A DNA stretch of 64,000 nucleotides from Citrobacter freundii ATCC 8090 = MTCC 1658 = NBRC 12681 (GCF_011064845.1 NZ_CP049015.1:496001-560000), one strand, 5' to 3'. Positions 1-9,475 are shown, counted from the first letter of the stretch. Notes: generated by a model not told the origin, from the letters alone. Program-made: numbers and translations.

Positions 1-1370
1 CGTCTGAACAGTCGCTACGGCGCAATCTCACAAACCGTCATATTCAACTTATTGCTATTGGTGGTGCTATCGGTACTGGCCTGTTTATGGGCTCCGGTAA
101 AACCATCAGTCTCGCCGGACCGTCGATCATCTTTGTATATATGATCATCGGTTTTATGCTGTTTTTCGTGATGCGGGCAATGGGTGAATTGCTGCTCTCG
201 AATCTGGAGTACAAATCGTTTAGTGATTTCGCCTCCGACCTGCTCGGGCCGTGGGCCGGGTATTTTACCGGCTGGACCTACTGGTTCTGCTGGGTCGTTA
301 CTGGGATGGCAGACGTTGTCGCGATTACCGCGTATGCGCAATTCTGGTTCCCCGAACTGTCAGACTGGGTCGCCTCGCTGGCGGTGATTGTGCTGCTGCT
401 GAGCCTCAACCTCGCCACCGTAAAAATGTTCGGTGAGATGGAGTTCTGGTTTGCGATGATCAAAATCGTCGCCATCATCGGCCTGATTGTCGTCGGTCTG
501 GTGATGGTGCTGACGCACTTCCAGTCGCCAACCGGCGTTCAGGCATCGTTCACGCATCTGTGGAATGACGGTGGCTGGTTCCCGAAAGGTCTGAGCGGCT
601 TCTTTGCCGGCTTCCAGATAGCGGTGTTCGCGTTTGTGGGTATTGAGCTGGTGGGAACGACCGCTGCGGAAACCAAGGATCCTGAGAAATCTCTGCCGCG
701 CGCCATTAACTCGATTCCAATCCGTATTATCATGTTCTACGTGTTCGCGCTGATCGTGATTATGTCCGTAACGCCGTGGAGCTCAGTAGTACCAACCAAG
801 AGCCCATTCGTTGAACTGTTTGTGCTGGTTGGTCTGCCTGCTGCGGCGAGCCTGATCAACTTTGTGGTTCTGACTTCAGCGGCCTCTTCCGCAAACAGCG
901 GCGTGTTCTCTACCAGCCGTATGCTGTTCGGCCTGGCGCAGGAAGGCGTTGCACCGAAAGCATTTGCCAAGCTGTCTAAACGCGCAGTTCCGGCGAAGGG
1001 GTTAACCTTCTCCTGTATCTGTCTGTTGGGCGGCGTGGTGATGCTGTACGTGAACCCGAGCGTGATTGGCGCGTTCACCATGATCACCACCGTGTCGGCG
1101 ATTCTGTTCATGTTCGTCTGGACCATCATTCTTTGCTCGTACCTGGTGTACCGCAAGCAACGTCCTCACCTGCATGAAAAATCAATCTACAAGATGCCGT
1201 TAGGCAAGCTGATGTGCTGGGTATGTATGGCGTTCTTCGTCTTCGTACTGGTACTGCTGACGCTGGAAGATGATACCCGTCAGGCGTTGATGGTGACGCC
1301 GCTGTGGTTCATCGCGCTGGGTCTGGGCTGGTTGTTTATCGGTAAGAAACGTATGGCGGGTATGCGTTAA
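1..1370 (+). CDS. cycA: D-serine/D-alanine/glycine:H+ symporter CycA (5' end cut by window)
   Basis: Inner-membrane amino acid permease of the APC superfamily that imports glycine, D-alanine and D-serine and also D-cycloserine. The reading frame is already open at the window edge and reads SEQSLRRNLTNRHIQLIAIG before the first internal ATG at 87, so the true start lies upstream and roughly 15-20 residues are missing. The family signature GAIGTGLFMGSG follows at once, and about twelve hydrophobic segments run to the C-terminus. The sequence matches E. coli CycA almost residue for residue, except that the C-terminus ends RMAGMR. It converges with ytfE, and a terminator sits between them. Confidence 0.97.
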   Translation, partial: SEQSLRRNLTNRHIQLIAIGGAIGTGLFMGSGKTISLAGPSIIFVYMIIGFMLFFVMRAMGELLLSNLEYKSFSDFASDLLGPWAGYFTGWTYWFCWVVTGMADVVAITAYAQFWFPELSDWVASLAVIVLLLSLNLATVKMFGEMEFWFAMIKIVAIIGLIVVGLVMVLTHFQSPTGVQASFTHLWNDGGWFPKGLSGFFAGFQIAVFAFVGIELVGTTAAETKDPEKSLPRAINSIPIRIIMFYVFALIVIMSVTPWSSVVPTKSPFVELFVLVGLPAAASLINFVVLTSAASSANSGVFSTSRMLFGLAQEGVAPKAFAKLSKRAVPAKGLTFSCICLLGGVVMLYVNPSVIGAFTMITTVSAILFMFVWTIILCSYLVYRKQRPHLHEKSIYKMPLGKLMCWVCMAFFVFVLVLLTLEDDTRQALMVTPLWFIALGLGWLFIGKKRMAGMR

Positions 1371-1389
1371 GCGTTGTCATATCGGACAC

Positions 1390-1414
1390 AAAAAAGGCCA
1401 CATAAGCAGTGGCC
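1390..1414 (-). terminator. Rho-independent terminator of ytfE
   Basis: Read on the minus strand, the stem GGCCAC / GTGGCC (1396-1401 with 1409-1414) is followed by a T run (1390-1395). It lies about 40 nt past the ytfE stop. The two convergent genes therefore each have their own terminator. Confidence 0.75.
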
Positions 1415-1430
1415 GAATTCGGACTTCAGG

Positions 1431-1455
1431 AAGGCGCTCTCGGGCGCCTTTTTTT
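1431..1455 (+). terminator. Rho-independent terminator of cycA
   Basis: A 7-bp stem (AAGGCGC at 1431-1437, GCGCCTT at 1444-1450) with a 6-nt loop is followed by a run of T. It lies 60 nt after the cycA stop and touches the convergent ytfE stop codon. Confidence 0.8.
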
Positions 1456-2116
1456 ATTCACCTGCGAGGGCACGCGGGAACAACACATTGTTTTCCAGGC
1501 TGATGTGTTCCATCAGGTCATCGATCATTTCGTTAATGCCGTTATACATGGCTTTCCATGTGGTGCAGGCTTCTGGCGGCGGCGTCACGTTGTGGGTGAT
1601 GTGTTTGATCACTTCCACCAGTTCACCCGCATCGTCATGTTCGCTTTCCATCACGCTGATTGGCCCCATCGCCTGGCTACCCATGCCCTGTTTGATCATC
1701 GGGAACAGGATCTGCTCTTCTTTCATCATGTGGCTGGACAGCTCTTCATGCAGCATGGTCAGGTTTTTCGCCAGACCGCGCGGTACGTTCGGTTTGTCTG
1801 CGTGAACGCGTTCAACTTTTGTGGCCTGCAGGATCAGCTCCGGCAGCTGTTCGCGGTGTCTGTCGTGATAACGCACGATGATATGGTCGATGATTTCAGC
1901 CAGAGCCACGGTACGCCAGTCTTTCTCCAGCGGCTGTTCAGCCAGCTGCGCAAGCTGCGCCTCAATAACGTCTAAATCCAGCTCTTTACGCGCGGCAGCG
2001 CGTGCCAGCGTTTGCTTACCGCCGCAGCAGTAATCCATATCGTATTTACGAAACAGGGCCGAAGCGCGAGGAATAGAGAGCGCCAGTTCACCTAAAGGTT
2101 GATCGCGATAAGACAT
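1454..2116 (-). CDS. ytfE: Iron-sulfur cluster repair di-iron protein YtfE (RIC)
   Basis: Cytoplasmic di-iron protein that helps restore Fe-S clusters after nitric oxide or oxidative damage. The 220-aa product has the N-terminal ScdA-type domain with the Cys30-Cys31 pair in YCCGGK, then a hemerythrin-like four-helix domain whose His/Glu ligands sit in [25 protein letters not shown] and LMEHISLE. Length and sequence match E. coli YtfE. It is a single-gene unit, and its promoter region carries an NsrR operator (separate entry), so induction by NO is expected. The ATG start is preceded by GAGGTAACGGCA. Confidence 0.97.
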   Translation of the reverse strand: MSYRDQPLGELALSIPRASALFRKYDMDYCCGGKQTLARAAARKELDLDVIEAQLAQLAEQPLEKDWRTVALAEIIDHIIVRYHDRHREQLPELILQATKVERVHADKPNVPRGLAKNLTMLHEELSSHMMKEEQILFPMIKQGMGSQAMGPISVMESEHDDAGELVEVIKHITHNVTPPPEACTTWKAMYNGINEMIDDLMEHISLENNVLFPRALAGE

Positions 2117-2142
2117 TGCCGTTACCTCATTCTCAATAATAT

Positions 2143-2165
2143 AAGATGTATTTTAAATACAACTT
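2143..2165 (-). promoter_or_regulatory. NsrR operator upstream of ytfE
   Basis: AAGATGTATTT-T-AAATACAACTT is an 11-1-11 inverted repeat lying 27 nt before the ytfE start. It matches the NsrR consensus (AAGATGYATTT half-sites spaced by 1 nt) known at the E. coli ytfE promoter. NsrR is a NO-sensing repressor, so this predicts derepression by NO. Confidence 0.85.
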
Positions 2166-2294
2166 ATGGCGAAGGATATAACCCTTTCGGGGTGGGGTGA
2201 TTTGTGATGAACGTCACGAAAATTTCTTATTTCGTTAAGGTGCTGAATCTTATTGGAAAGGTGAGGGGCGGCGAAAAAAGCGGCACGACAGGAT

Positions 2295-2321
2295 TAAATA
2301 AGCGCACGCCGCTGCCGATAG
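2295..2321 (+). promoter_or_regulatory. Sigma-28 (FliA) promoter for the chemoreceptor at 2362
   Basis: TAAATAAG, 11 nt, then GCCGATAG fits the flagellar sigma-28 consensus TAAAGTTT-N11-GCCGATAA (the -10 element matches 7 of 8). It lies 41 nt before the chemoreceptor start, the usual arrangement for class 3 flagellar and chemotaxis genes. Confidence 0.8.
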
Positions 2322-2361
2322 TTAGACCTCAGACAATACCTGCATAATAAAAAGGCTACAG

Positions 2362-3915
2362 ATGTTCAAACGAATCAAAGTGATAACCTTACTTATCACC
2401 GTGTTACTCGCCCTGGGCGCAATGCAGCTCATCTCCGCGGGCGTTTTTATTGGCGCACTCAATAACGATAAGCAGAACTTTAACGTGTCTCAACTTTCCA
2501 GCCAGAACGTGGCCGAGTTTACCGATGCGTGGATTAGCCTGAACCAGGCTCGCGTCACGCTCAACCGGGGCATGCTGCGTTTACAGGGAACGATGGCCAG
2601 CGAGATTAACGGCGGTCAGTTGAAGGAGCTGGTGAACACGGCAAATCGCCTGTTGGCCGAATCGAAAGAGCATTACGATAAATACTACGCTCTACCGGAA
2701 ACGCCGGGGTTGGATGAGCATCTGGCCGATCGACTGGAAGAACAGTACGGCATCTATTCTGCGACGCTGGCAAAAATGAACGCGCTGCTGGCTGAAGGAA
2801 AGCTGGAAGAGATGTTCAAGCAGAACGCCGAGCAAAAGCAAACGGCCATGCAGGAAGTTTATCGGGAATGGCGTAGCGCGCAAACGGCGCTGGCCACTGC
2901 CGGAGTACAGGACAATGAGAGTGACTACCAGAAGATAATCTGGCTGCTGTCCGCGGTGATGTTGATTGTCGTCACCGTGATTATCGCCAGTTGGCTGGCG
3001 ATGCAGCGAGTGCTGCTCAAGCCGCTCCACGAGGTGATGGGACATATTCGCCATATTGCCGCAGGTGATTTGACTCACTGCATCAACGCCGATGGCAGTA
3101 ATGAAATGGCGCTGCTGGCAGGCAACGTCCGCGACATGCAGCAGGCGCTGGCGAACACGGTCAGCGTGGTGCGTGACGGGGCTGACACCATCTATACCGG
3201 CGCGGGTGAAATTGCCGCTGGCAGTAACGATCTCTCGTCACGTACCGAACAGCAGGCCGCCTCTCTGGAGGAGACCGCAGCCAGCATGGAACAACTTACC
3301 GCAACTGTGAGACAGAACGCAGATAACGCGCGTCAGGCGACCAGCCTGGCAAAAAACGCCTCACATACGGCGCAAAAAGGCGGAACAGTGGTTGATAGCG
3401 TGGTGCGTACGATGGATGAAATCGCCACCAGTTCCAGCAAAATCGCGCAAATTACCACTGTTATCGACGGTATTGCTTTCCAGACCAACATCCTGGCGCT
3501 GAACGCGGCGGTAGAAGCGGCGCGGGCTGGCGAACAGGGGCGTGGCTTTGCTGTAGTCGCAGGTGAGGTGCGCACGCTGGCGCAGCGTAGCGCTCAGGCG
3601 GCGAAAGAGATTAAGGCGCTGATTGATGACTCAGGGAATCGGGTCAATGCCGGTACGGCGCTGGTGCATGAAGCGGGTGAGACGATGGCGGAAATTGTCA
3701 GTGCCGTCACCCAGGTAACCGATATTATGGGTGAAATTGCGTCGGCCTCTGATGAACAGAGTCGGGGTATCGATCAGGTCGGTCAGGCGGTGGCTGAGAT
3801 GGATCGCGTCACGCAGCAAAATGCCTCGCTGGTGGAGGAATCCGCTTCCGCCGCAGCCGCGCTCGAAGAGCAGGCCGCACGGTTGAACCAGACGGTGGCG
3901 GTGTTTACAGTTTAA
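2362..3915 (+). CDS. Methyl-accepting chemotaxis protein, Tsr/Tar-like
   Basis: Transmembrane chemoreceptor that signals periplasmic ligand occupancy to CheW/CheA. In 517 aa it has TM1 (about 7-31), a periplasmic four-helix TarH-type domain, TM2 (about 192-213), a HAMP linker and the cytoplasmic methyl-accepting domain. The hairpin tip is [20 protein letters not shown]. The periplasmic helix keeps Arg64, Asn68, Arg69 and Arg73 at the same positions as the amino-acid-binding residues of Tar/Tsr, and Phe152 also matches Tsr. Tsr Thr156 is Ala here. An amino acid or related ligand is likely but the specificity is open. The C-terminus ends AVFTV and lacks the NWETF tail that docks CheR/CheB, so it should behave as a minor receptor helped by major ones. 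It is inserted between ytfE and ytfF and has its own sigma-28 promoter. Confidence 0.9.
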   Translation: MFKRIKVITLLITVLLALGAMQLISAGVFIGALNNDKQNFNVSQLSSQNVAEFTDAWISLNQARVTLNRGMLRLQGTMASEINGGQLKELVNTANRLLAESKEHYDKYYALPETPGLDEHLADRLEEQYGIYSATLAKMNALLAEGKLEEMFKQNAEQKQTAMQEVYREWRSAQTALATAGVQDNESDYQKIIWLLSAVMLIVVTVIIASWLAMQRVLLKPLHEVMGHIRHIAAGDLTHCINADGSNEMALLAGNVRDMQQALANTVSVVRDGADTIYTGAGEIAAGSNDLSSRTEQQAASLEETAASMEQLTATVRQNADNARQATSLAKNASHTAQKGGTVVDSVVRTMDEIATSSSKIAQITTVIDGIAFQTNILALNAAVEAARAGEQGRGFAVVAGEVRTLAQRSAQAAKEIKALIDDSGNRVNAGTALVHEAGETMAEIVSAVTQVTDIMGEIASASDEQSRGIDQVGQAVAEMDRVTQQNASLVEESASAAAALEEQAARLNQTVAVFTV

Positions 3916-3922
3916 CGTCTGC

Positions 3923-3977
3923 TCCGGCCTACAAGATATTATCCAGTAGGCCGGATAAGCGGAGCACCATCCGGCAC
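3923..3977. repeat. REP/BIME element
   Basis: CCGGCCTAC (3924-3932) faces GTAGGCCGGATAAGCGGAGC...CATCCGGCAC (3946-3977), the usual enterobacterial REP palindrome. It fills the gap between the convergent chemoreceptor and ytfF genes. Confidence 0.85.
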
Positions 3978-3978
3978 A

Positions 3979-4944
3979 TTATGATTGTGAAACCACCATG
4001 ACGCTGGGTTTCTGCGGCTTGGCTCTGACGGCTATCACTACCCCAACCATCAGCAGCGTAATACCGCTTACCGTCAGCAACGGTGGAAATTCCTGGCGCA
4101 GTATAAAGGTGTACAGCAGGCCAGCCAGCGTTTCGAAGACAATCAACGGGCCGAGGATCACCGTCGGCAGCTTCTGGCTGGCGACGTTCCAGCACAGTGC
4201 GCCAACCCAAGAACACAATACCGCAATGGCTATCATCAGGCCGATAAACACGGCTGGACGCGGACCGAAGGGCAGAGCGAAGTCCGGCGTTTGCCCGTTC
4301 AGCCACAGGCAGGCGGCAATATAGCCGAGCAGAGAAACAGGCAGCGTTACCAGAGCCTGAGCCGTCGCCCACATCATCGGGTGCTTATCCGGATTCTCGC
4401 GCAGCCAGCGGGCATTACGCAGCGCATACCACGCCCAACACACCACCGAAATCAGCGCCAGTGCGATTCCAGAGCCATATCGCCAGCCGCTAAAGTCAGG
4501 GAGTCCCTGATTCAGCTCCGAGATATTCACGCACAGCAGGCCTATACCAATCAACACCAGCGCAGGCGACAAACGCCACCATGATAATTTGCCGTCACGC
4601 TGGCTGTAGAGGAGGTTAGCGAAGACCGGGATCACCACCGGCAATGTACCAATAATCATCGTGGAGACCGGTGCGCCGGTGCGCTGGATAGCGCTTGCCA
4701 GGCAAACGTAATAAATCAGATTCCCCATCATTGTTAGCGTCAGCGCAGTTACCCAGTCTTTCCGCCCGAGTTGACGCAGGCGCACACGTCCCAGCCAGGC
4801 AATCGGCAATGCGATCAGCCCCAGCGCCAGATAGCGCCCCATCGACTGCAATACCGCCGGGTATTCCGGTACGATCAGCGGTCCAACAAAAATTAATCCC
4901 CACATCAGCCCGGCCAGCAGGGCATACAACACACCGCTAATCAT
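3979..4944 (-). CDS. ytfF: EamA/DMT-family membrane transporter YtfF
   Basis: Inner-membrane protein of the drug/metabolite transporter superfamily with ten predicted membrane segments in two EamA repeats. It matches E. coli YtfF over its whole length (321 aa). The substrate is unknown. The start was placed at the ATG at 4944, giving MISGVLYALLAGLMWG as in E. coli. An in-frame ATG at 4959 would add five residues but also has a poor ribosome site. An AraC-type regulator gene lies just upstream on the same strand, which is not so in E. coli, and may control it. Confidence 0.9.
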   Translation of the reverse strand: MISGVLYALLAGLMWGLIFVGPLIVPEYPAVLQSMGRYLALGLIALPIAWLGRVRLRQLGRKDWVTALTLTMMGNLIYYVCLASAIQRTGAPVSTMIIGTLPVVIPVFANLLYSQRDGKLSWWRLSPALVLIGIGLLCVNISELNQGLPDFSGWRYGSGIALALISVVCWAWYALRNARWLRENPDKHPMMWATAQALVTLPVSLLGYIAACLWLNGQTPDFALPFGPRPAVFIGLMIAIAVLCSWVGALCWNVASQKLPTVILGPLIVFETLAGLLYTFILRQEFPPLLTVSGITLLMVGVVIAVRAKPQKPSVMVVSQS

Positions 4945-5020
4945 TTTTGATATCCACATCGCTTAACAATACGTCGAGTGTAGGCAGGAAAAATGCCGCC
5001 GTATTGTATGAGATTGCTGA

Positions 5021-5845
5021 TCAACGCCGGACGACTTGTTTCTGATAACGCACTGGCGTAATGCCGTAGCGATGGGTAAACGCGCGGGTGAGATGCGACT
5101 GGTCGGTGAGGCCGGTTGCGGCGGCGACCTCTGCGGCGGGCATACCGCAAGTGAGAAAACCTTTGGCTCGCCACAGGCGGATCGCCATCAACATCTGGTG
5201 CGGCGTGACGTGGAAATGAGATTTAAACTGGCGCTGAAAATGCCAGGGACTCAGCGATGCAACCCGCGCCAGCTCGTCGAGCGTGACCGGATGCATATAA
5301 TTATCGTGCAGATACTCGCGTACTCGTTCAAAGCGATGCGCCCCCTCCGGCAAAACCGGTGCATGGCGGGCCAGCGGCTGGAACGTGTCGATCAGATCGA
5401 GCAATAGTCCTTTTTGCGCCAACGGATCTTCCGTGTTCCACAGGCCGTGGATCAGCGAGCAGATCTGGCGCGAGCGCAGCGGATCATGACGCGTTACGTC
5501 ATGAAACCACCAGTGGCGGATCCCAGTGACCTCTTCCAGAAGATCGGGCTCAAGATAAATCATCCGATAGCGCCAGCCATCGGCGGTTTCGGCCTCGCCG
5601 GTGTGCAGCTCATCGGGATTCATGGTTACGACGGAATGGGCGGGGGCCACGTACTGCGTGCCGCGATAACGAAAACGTTCGGCTCCGGCTTCTATCGCGC
5701 CAATGCCGAATGCTTCATGTGTGTGCGGCTCAAAGGCGTAACGTGAGATGTGCGCATGATACAGCTCTACGCCCGGCACCTGCGCCAGATGGCGAAAGCG
5801 GGCGCTGTCTTTCTCATCAATAAACTGCTCAGGTACACCTTGCAC
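5021..5845 (-). CDS. AraC-family transcriptional regulator with N-terminal cupin
   Basis: The protein has an N-terminal AraC-binding cupin domain (HISRYAFEPHTHEAFGIGAIEAG) and a C-terminal double helix-turn-helix (VTLDELARVASLSPWHFQRQFKSHF and AAATGLTDQSHLTRAFTHRYGITPVRYQ). The layout fits the group that often regulates an adjacent amino-acid or metabolite exporter, here ytfF 76 nt downstream on the same strand. The GTG at 5845 was chosen because GGGGAGAG ends five nt before it (274 aa). An upstream in-frame GTG at 5860 would give 279 aa but has no ribosome site. E. coli has no gene at this position, so it is an insertion relative to that backbone. The effector is unknown. Confidence 0.85.
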   Translation of the reverse strand: MQGVPEQFIDEKDSARFRHLAQVPGVELYHAHISRYAFEPHTHEAFGIGAIEAGAERFRYRGTQYVAPAHSVVTMNPDELHTGEAETADGWRYRMIYLEPDLLEEVTGIRHWWFHDVTRHDPLRSRQICSLIHGLWNTEDPLAQKGLLLDLIDTFQPLARHAPVLPEGAHRFERVREYLHDNYMHPVTLDELARVASLSPWHFQRQFKSHFHVTPHQMLMAIRLWRAKGFLTCGMPAAEVAAATGLTDQSHLTRAFTHRYGITPVRYQKQVVRR

Positions 5846-5853
5846 GTTTTCTC

Positions 5854-5897
5854 TCCCCACGCATCATCCTGTCATTATCAGAGAGGATGCGTGGGGA
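5854..5897 (-). promoter_or_regulatory. 12-bp inverted repeat at the start of the AraC-type gene
   Basis: TCCCCACGCATC (5854-5865) and GATGCGTGGGGA (5886-5897) are perfectly complementary and 20 nt apart. The spacer contains GATAAT on the minus strand, a possible -10 box. One arm also carries the GGGGA of the ribosome site. It may be an autoregulatory operator or an RNA hairpin masking the ribosome site. Function is inferred. Confidence 0.55.
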
Positions 5898-5926
5898 TGC
5901 CACCACAATTAACTAATTTTTAACAC

Positions 5927-6775
5927 TTACACGATGCCTTTGACGCTGTCAGCCAGCGAGGTGGTCGGGCGACCAATCAGTTTGCTCAGCGTATGGCTGT
6001 CGTCGAACAGACCGCCTTTGGAGGCGCCAGTGTCTGAGTCAGCCAGCATGTCCGCCAGTCCGGCAGGCAGACCTACACCTTTTAGCGCGGCGGCAAAATC
6101 AGCTTCGCTCAGGTTCTGATACACCACTTTTTTACCACTCTGTTTTGCCAGCTCGGCAGCCAACTGACTCAGGGTCCAGCCTGCGTCGCCCGCCAGCTCA
6201 TAGGTTTTACCGGCGTGACCGTCTTCACTGATGACGCGCGCGGCGGCAGCGGCATAGTCGGCGCGGGTCGCTGAGGCAATTTTGCCTTCACCTGCAGCCC
6301 CGATAAACACGCCATGTTCCAGAGCAGCCGGTGCGCTGGCGAGATAGTTTTCGGTGTACCAGCCGTTACGCAGTAGCGCGTAGGCGATACCGGATTCAGC
6401 CAGCATCTGCTCGGTTGCCACATGCTCATCAGCCAGCCCCAGCGGAGAGGTGTCGGCGTGCAGCAGGCTGGTGTAGGCGATAAATTTCACGTGAGCGGCT
6501 TTCGCTGCATTAATCACGTTGCGATGCTGCGGGGCACGTTGTCCCACTTCGCTGGAGGAGATCAGCAGTAGCTTGTCGATACCCTGTAAGGCAGTTGTAA
6601 AGGCGGCTTCATCGCTGTAATCCGCCTGACGAACGGTAATGCCCTGCTGACTAAGCGCCGTCGCTTTAGCGGGATTACGCACGATTGCCACAATCTGGCT
6701 GGCAGGAACGGTTTTCAGCAGAGATTCAATAACGTGTTGGCCCAGTTGGCCGGTGGCGCCGGTAATCGCGATCAT
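5927..6775 (-). CDS. qorB: NAD(P)H:quinone oxidoreductase 2, QorB
   Basis: Soluble NmrA-like atypical short-chain dehydrogenase that reduces quinones with NADPH. The 282-aa protein starts with the Rossmann motif MIAITGATGQLGQHV and keeps the KFIAYTSLLHAD region typical of E. coli QorB (YtfG). The C-terminus is a few residues shorter than in E. coli (286 aa). It is divergent from qorR, with a palindrome between them. The ATG is preceded by AAGGAGTCACCCC. Confidence 0.95.
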   Translation of the reverse strand: MIAITGATGQLGQHVIESLLKTVPASQIVAIVRNPAKATALSQQGITVRQADYSDEAAFTTALQGIDKLLLISSSEVGQRAPQHRNVINAAKAAHVKFIAYTSLLHADTSPLGLADEHVATEQMLAESGIAYALLRNGWYTENYLASAPAALEHGVFIGAAGEGKIASATRADYAAAAARVISEDGHAGKTYELAGDAGWTLSQLAAELAKQSGKKVVYQNLSEADFAAALKGVGLPAGLADMLADSDTGASKGGLFDDSHTLSKLIGRPTTSLADSVKGIV

Positions 6776-6824
6776 GGGGTGACTCCTTGGTATTGGTCTT
6801 GTGTTTAATCACGCTAACACCTAA

Positions 6825-6841
6825 ACTTACTTTTAGTAAGT
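6825..6841. promoter_or_regulatory. Palindrome in the qorB/qorR divergent promoter region
   Basis: ACTTAC-N5-GTAAGT, followed by a second short palindrome GTACGTAC (6840-6847), lies between the divergent starts. HxlR-type regulators bind such short palindromes beside their own gene, so this is the likely QorR operator. The assignment is from position and symmetry only. Confidence 0.6.
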
Positions 6842-6859
6842 ACGTACAAAAAGGTTAGT

Positions 6860-7246
6860 ATGAAAATGACAGCTTCGACGCTCTCCCAGCAGTTACGCGA
6901 TGGCAACTTGTTTGCCGAACAGTGTCCCTCCCGCGAGGTGTTAAAACACGTCACCAGCCGCTGGGGTGTATTGATTCTGGTGGCGCTGCGCGACGGTACG
7001 CACCGTTTCAGCGATTTGCGCCGTAAGATGGGCGGGGTCAGTGAAAAGATGCTGGCGCAATCTCTGCAGGCGCTGGAGCAGGACGGGTTTATCAATCGGG
7101 TGTCATATCCGGTGGTACCGCCGCACGTGGAATATAGTTTGACGCAGTTGGGGGAGCAGGTGAGCGATAAAGTCGCCGCGCTGGCGGACTGGATAGAACT
7201 GAATTTGCCGCAGGTTTTAGCGCAGCGGGAAGAGCGGGCGGCGTAA
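6860..7246 (+). CDS. qorR: HxlR-family redox-responsive regulator QorR (YtfH)
   Basis: Winged-helix DNA-binding protein of 128 aa with the HxlR core CPSREVLKHVTSRWGVLILVALRDGTHRFSDLRR. E. coli QorR is annotated as a redox-sensitive regulator, and the single conserved Cys in FAEQCPSR fits that role. It is transcribed away from qorB and probably represses both genes through the palindrome between them. The start is ATG at 6860. A second in-frame ATG is at 6866. The protein ends QREERAA, as in E. coli. Confidence 0.93.
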   Translation: MKMTASTLSQQLRDGNLFAEQCPSREVLKHVTSRWGVLILVALRDGTHRFSDLRRKMGGVSEKMLAQSLQALEQDGFINRVSYPVVPPHVEYSLTQLGEQVSDKVAALADWIELNLPQVLAQREERAA

Positions 7247-7251
7247 AGTAT

Positions 7252-7338
7252 TGCCGGATGGCGGCTAACGCCTTATCCGGCCTACAGATTACTTCGACTC
7301 GTAGGCCGGATAAGACGCTATTGCGTCGCATCCGGCAC
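7252..7338. repeat. BIME: two REP units in opposite orientation
   Basis: GCCGGATGGCGGCTAACGCC...TTATCCGGCCTAC (7253-7285) is followed by GTAGGCCGGATAAGACGC...GCATCCGGCAC (7301-7337). The pair sits between the convergent qorR and cpdB genes. Confidence 0.9.
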
Positions 7339-7343
7339 GAAAA

Positions 7344-9287
7344 TTACTTACTTAAATCCAGCTGGTAAATGGCGAAACCGATGTCATCGGTCGCGACTTT
7401 TTTCAGCGGATACTGGCCTTTCTCTTTAATAAACGCCGCGGCTTTATCAGACGGTGATGTTTCAAAGCGAATATCCAATGGCGTATCGCTGTGAATTGGC
7501 GCCAGACGCCAGTTGTTATCTGCCGCCGGATGAATTTCACCGGCACGCTTCGTCTCCGCACCAATCCACGCGGCCAGCACCGAGCGGTTTTCATCCGGAG
7601 AAGCAAACGCGATGTGGTTGTCGCCGGTTCCGGCAAACTTACCGCCGTAGGCGCGGTAGTTGTTGGTCGCGACGAGGAAGGTAGCATTCGGATCGATTGG
7701 TTTGCCGTTAAAGGTCAGATTTTTAATACGTTCCGCTTTCGGATTAATGGTCTGACATTCCCCGTCGTAGCGGGCGGGTTGTGAAACATCAATCTGATAA
7801 TTCACGCCATCAATCACGTCGAAATTATAGGTACGGAAGCCGTCCCAGTTAATCAACGACTGTGGTTTGCTGCTGTGGATATCAATCTGATTGAACTGCC
7901 CGGCGGAACATTCCAGCCACTCTTTCACCTCTTTACCGCTGGCTTTCACCACCACCAGAGTGTTGGGATAGAGATACAAATCAGCGGCGTTACGGAAGGT
8001 TAACTGGCCTTTTTCGACTTCTACAAAGCTTGCCGGATCGTTCTTACGCCCACCGACCTTAAACGGCGCGGCGGCGGAAAGTACCGGTAGTTTTGCCAGA
8101 TCCGGATCGCCCTGAATAAAGTGTTCCACATAGGCTTTCTGCGCGTTGTTCACCACCTGTACGGTCGGATCATCCTGTACCAGCGCCAGATAGCTGTACA
8201 TATTGTCGGCGGATTTACCGATCGGTTTGCTGACAAACTCACGCGTGGCGTCGTGATCGGCTTTCAGGATCTCAACGATTTTTTTGTCTTCTGCTGCCAG
8301 TGATTTTTTCGCTGCCGCGTCATAAATCGGACGTGCTTCGGCTTTCACCTGGGTGACCTGCCATTTACCGCTGTCGTTATTCAGCACTAAATCCACCACC
8401 CCCAGATGATCGCCCCACATACCCGGCATCACCGCCGGAACCCCATTCAGCGTACCTTTTGTGATATCTGCACCTTTGATGTTGGCAAAGTCTTTACCAG
8501 GGAAAACGGCGTGAGCGTGGCCAAACATAATGGCATCCACGCCTGGGACTTCACTGAGGTAATAAACGGAGTTTTCCGCCATGGTTTGATACGGGTCGGC
8601 AGAAAGCCCGGAGTGAGCAACTACCACCACGACATCGGCACCTTTTTCTCGCATTTCGGGAACATATTTGCGTGCAGTTTCCGTAATGTCGTTCACCGTC
8701 ACTTTACCGCTGAGGTTGGCTTTATCCCAGGTCATAATCTGCGGTGGCACAAAACCGATATAGCCAATCTTCAGCGTCTGCTTGTTCCCTTCTTTGTCGA
8801 CAACCTCAGTGTCTTTGATCAGATAAGGCGTAAACAGCGGCTTTTTGGTCTTAACGTCGATGATATTGGCGTTAACGTAAGGGAACTTCGCCCCTGCCAG
8901 CGCGTTGTGCAGATACTCAAGACCGTAGTTGAATTCATGGTTGCCGAGGTTACCCACCGCGTAATCCAGGGTATTCAGCGCTTTATATACCGGGTGAGTT
9001 TCGCCAGCTTTCAGCCCTTTGGCCGCCATGTAATCCCCGAGCGGGCTGCCCTGAATCAGATCGCCATTATCAACCAGCACGCTGTTTTTGACTTCTCCAC
9101 GCGCAGCGTTGATAAGACTTGCCGTTCGTACCAGACCGAATTTTTCAGTCGGTGTATCTTTGTAATAATCGAAATCCATCATATTGCTATGCAAATCAGT
9201 GGTTTCCATTATACGCAGATCGACGGTCGCGGCATTGACGCTGGCTGCAATCAGCGTTGCCAGAAGCGTTGCACTAAACTTAATCAT
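7344..9287 (-). CDS. cpdB: Periplasmic 2',3'-cyclic-nucleotide 2'-phosphodiesterase/3'-nucleotidase CpdB
   Basis: Bifunctional periplasmic enzyme that opens 2',3'-cyclic nucleotides and dephosphorylates 3'-nucleotides. It starts with a Sec signal peptide ([20 protein letters not shown]). A calcineurin-type metallophosphatase domain follows, with metal-site motifs [26 protein letters not shown] and FGHAHAVF. The C-terminal half is the 5'-nucleotidase substrate domain, ending with the GNH-like [15 protein letters not shown] region. The ATG at 9287 (647 aa, the E. coli length) has AGGA eight nt upstream. The ATG at 9296 follows that AGGA directly with no spacing and is not usable. It is divergent from cysQ. 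Confidence 0.97.
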   Translation of the reverse strand: MIKFSATLLATLIAASVNAATVDLRIMETTDLHSNMMDFDYYKDTPTEKFGLVRTASLINAARGEVKNSVLVDNGDLIQGSPLGDYMAAKGLKAGETHPVYKALNTLDYAVGNLGNHEFNYGLEYLHNALAGAKFPYVNANIIDVKTKKPLFTPYLIKDTEVVDKEGNKQTLKIGYIGFVPPQIMTWDKANLSGKVTVNDITETARKYVPEMREKGADVVVVVAHSGLSADPYQTMAENSVYYLSEVPGVDAIMFGHAHAVFPGKDFANIKGADITKGTLNGVPAVMPGMWGDHLGVVDLVLNNDSGKWQVTQVKAEARPIYDAAAKKSLAAEDKKIVEILKADHDATREFVSKPIGKSADNMYSYLALVQDDPTVQVVNNAQKAYVEHFIQGDPDLAKLPVLSAAAPFKVGGRKNDPASFVEVEKGQLTFRNAADLYLYPNTLVVVKASGKEVKEWLECSAGQFNQIDIHSSKPQSLINWDGFRTYNFDVIDGVNYQIDVSQPARYDGECQTINPKAERIKNLTFNGKPIDPNATFLVATNNYRAYGGKFAGTGDNHIAFASPDENRSVLAAWIGAETKRAGEIHPAADNNWRLAPIHSDTPLDIRFETSPSDKAAAFIKEKGQYPLKKVATDDIGFAIYQLDLSK

Positions 9288-9475
9288 CAGGGGCATCCTT
9301 TTAAGATCTAAGCCACAAAAGAAAATGTATATAAATCTTCTTGCTTACAGAACTGTGAATCATGACATGAATATAGCGTTTAAAACCGCAGACGCTATCA
9401 CAGTTGGCGGATCCCCTGACGATCGGGTATAAGTAAAACAACGAGTTAACACCACTGACAGAAACGAGGTGGAGA

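Noticed and set aside
5854..5897. Terminator of qorB
   Set aside because: The hairpin is not followed by a T-run on the minus strand (GAGAAAACG follows), and one arm overlaps the next gene's ribosome site.
8406..9311. Long open frame on the plus strand opposite cpdB (301 codons)
   Set aside because: It lies fully antisense to cpdB, has no ribosome site or recognisable domain, and is a by-product of the codon pattern of cpdB.
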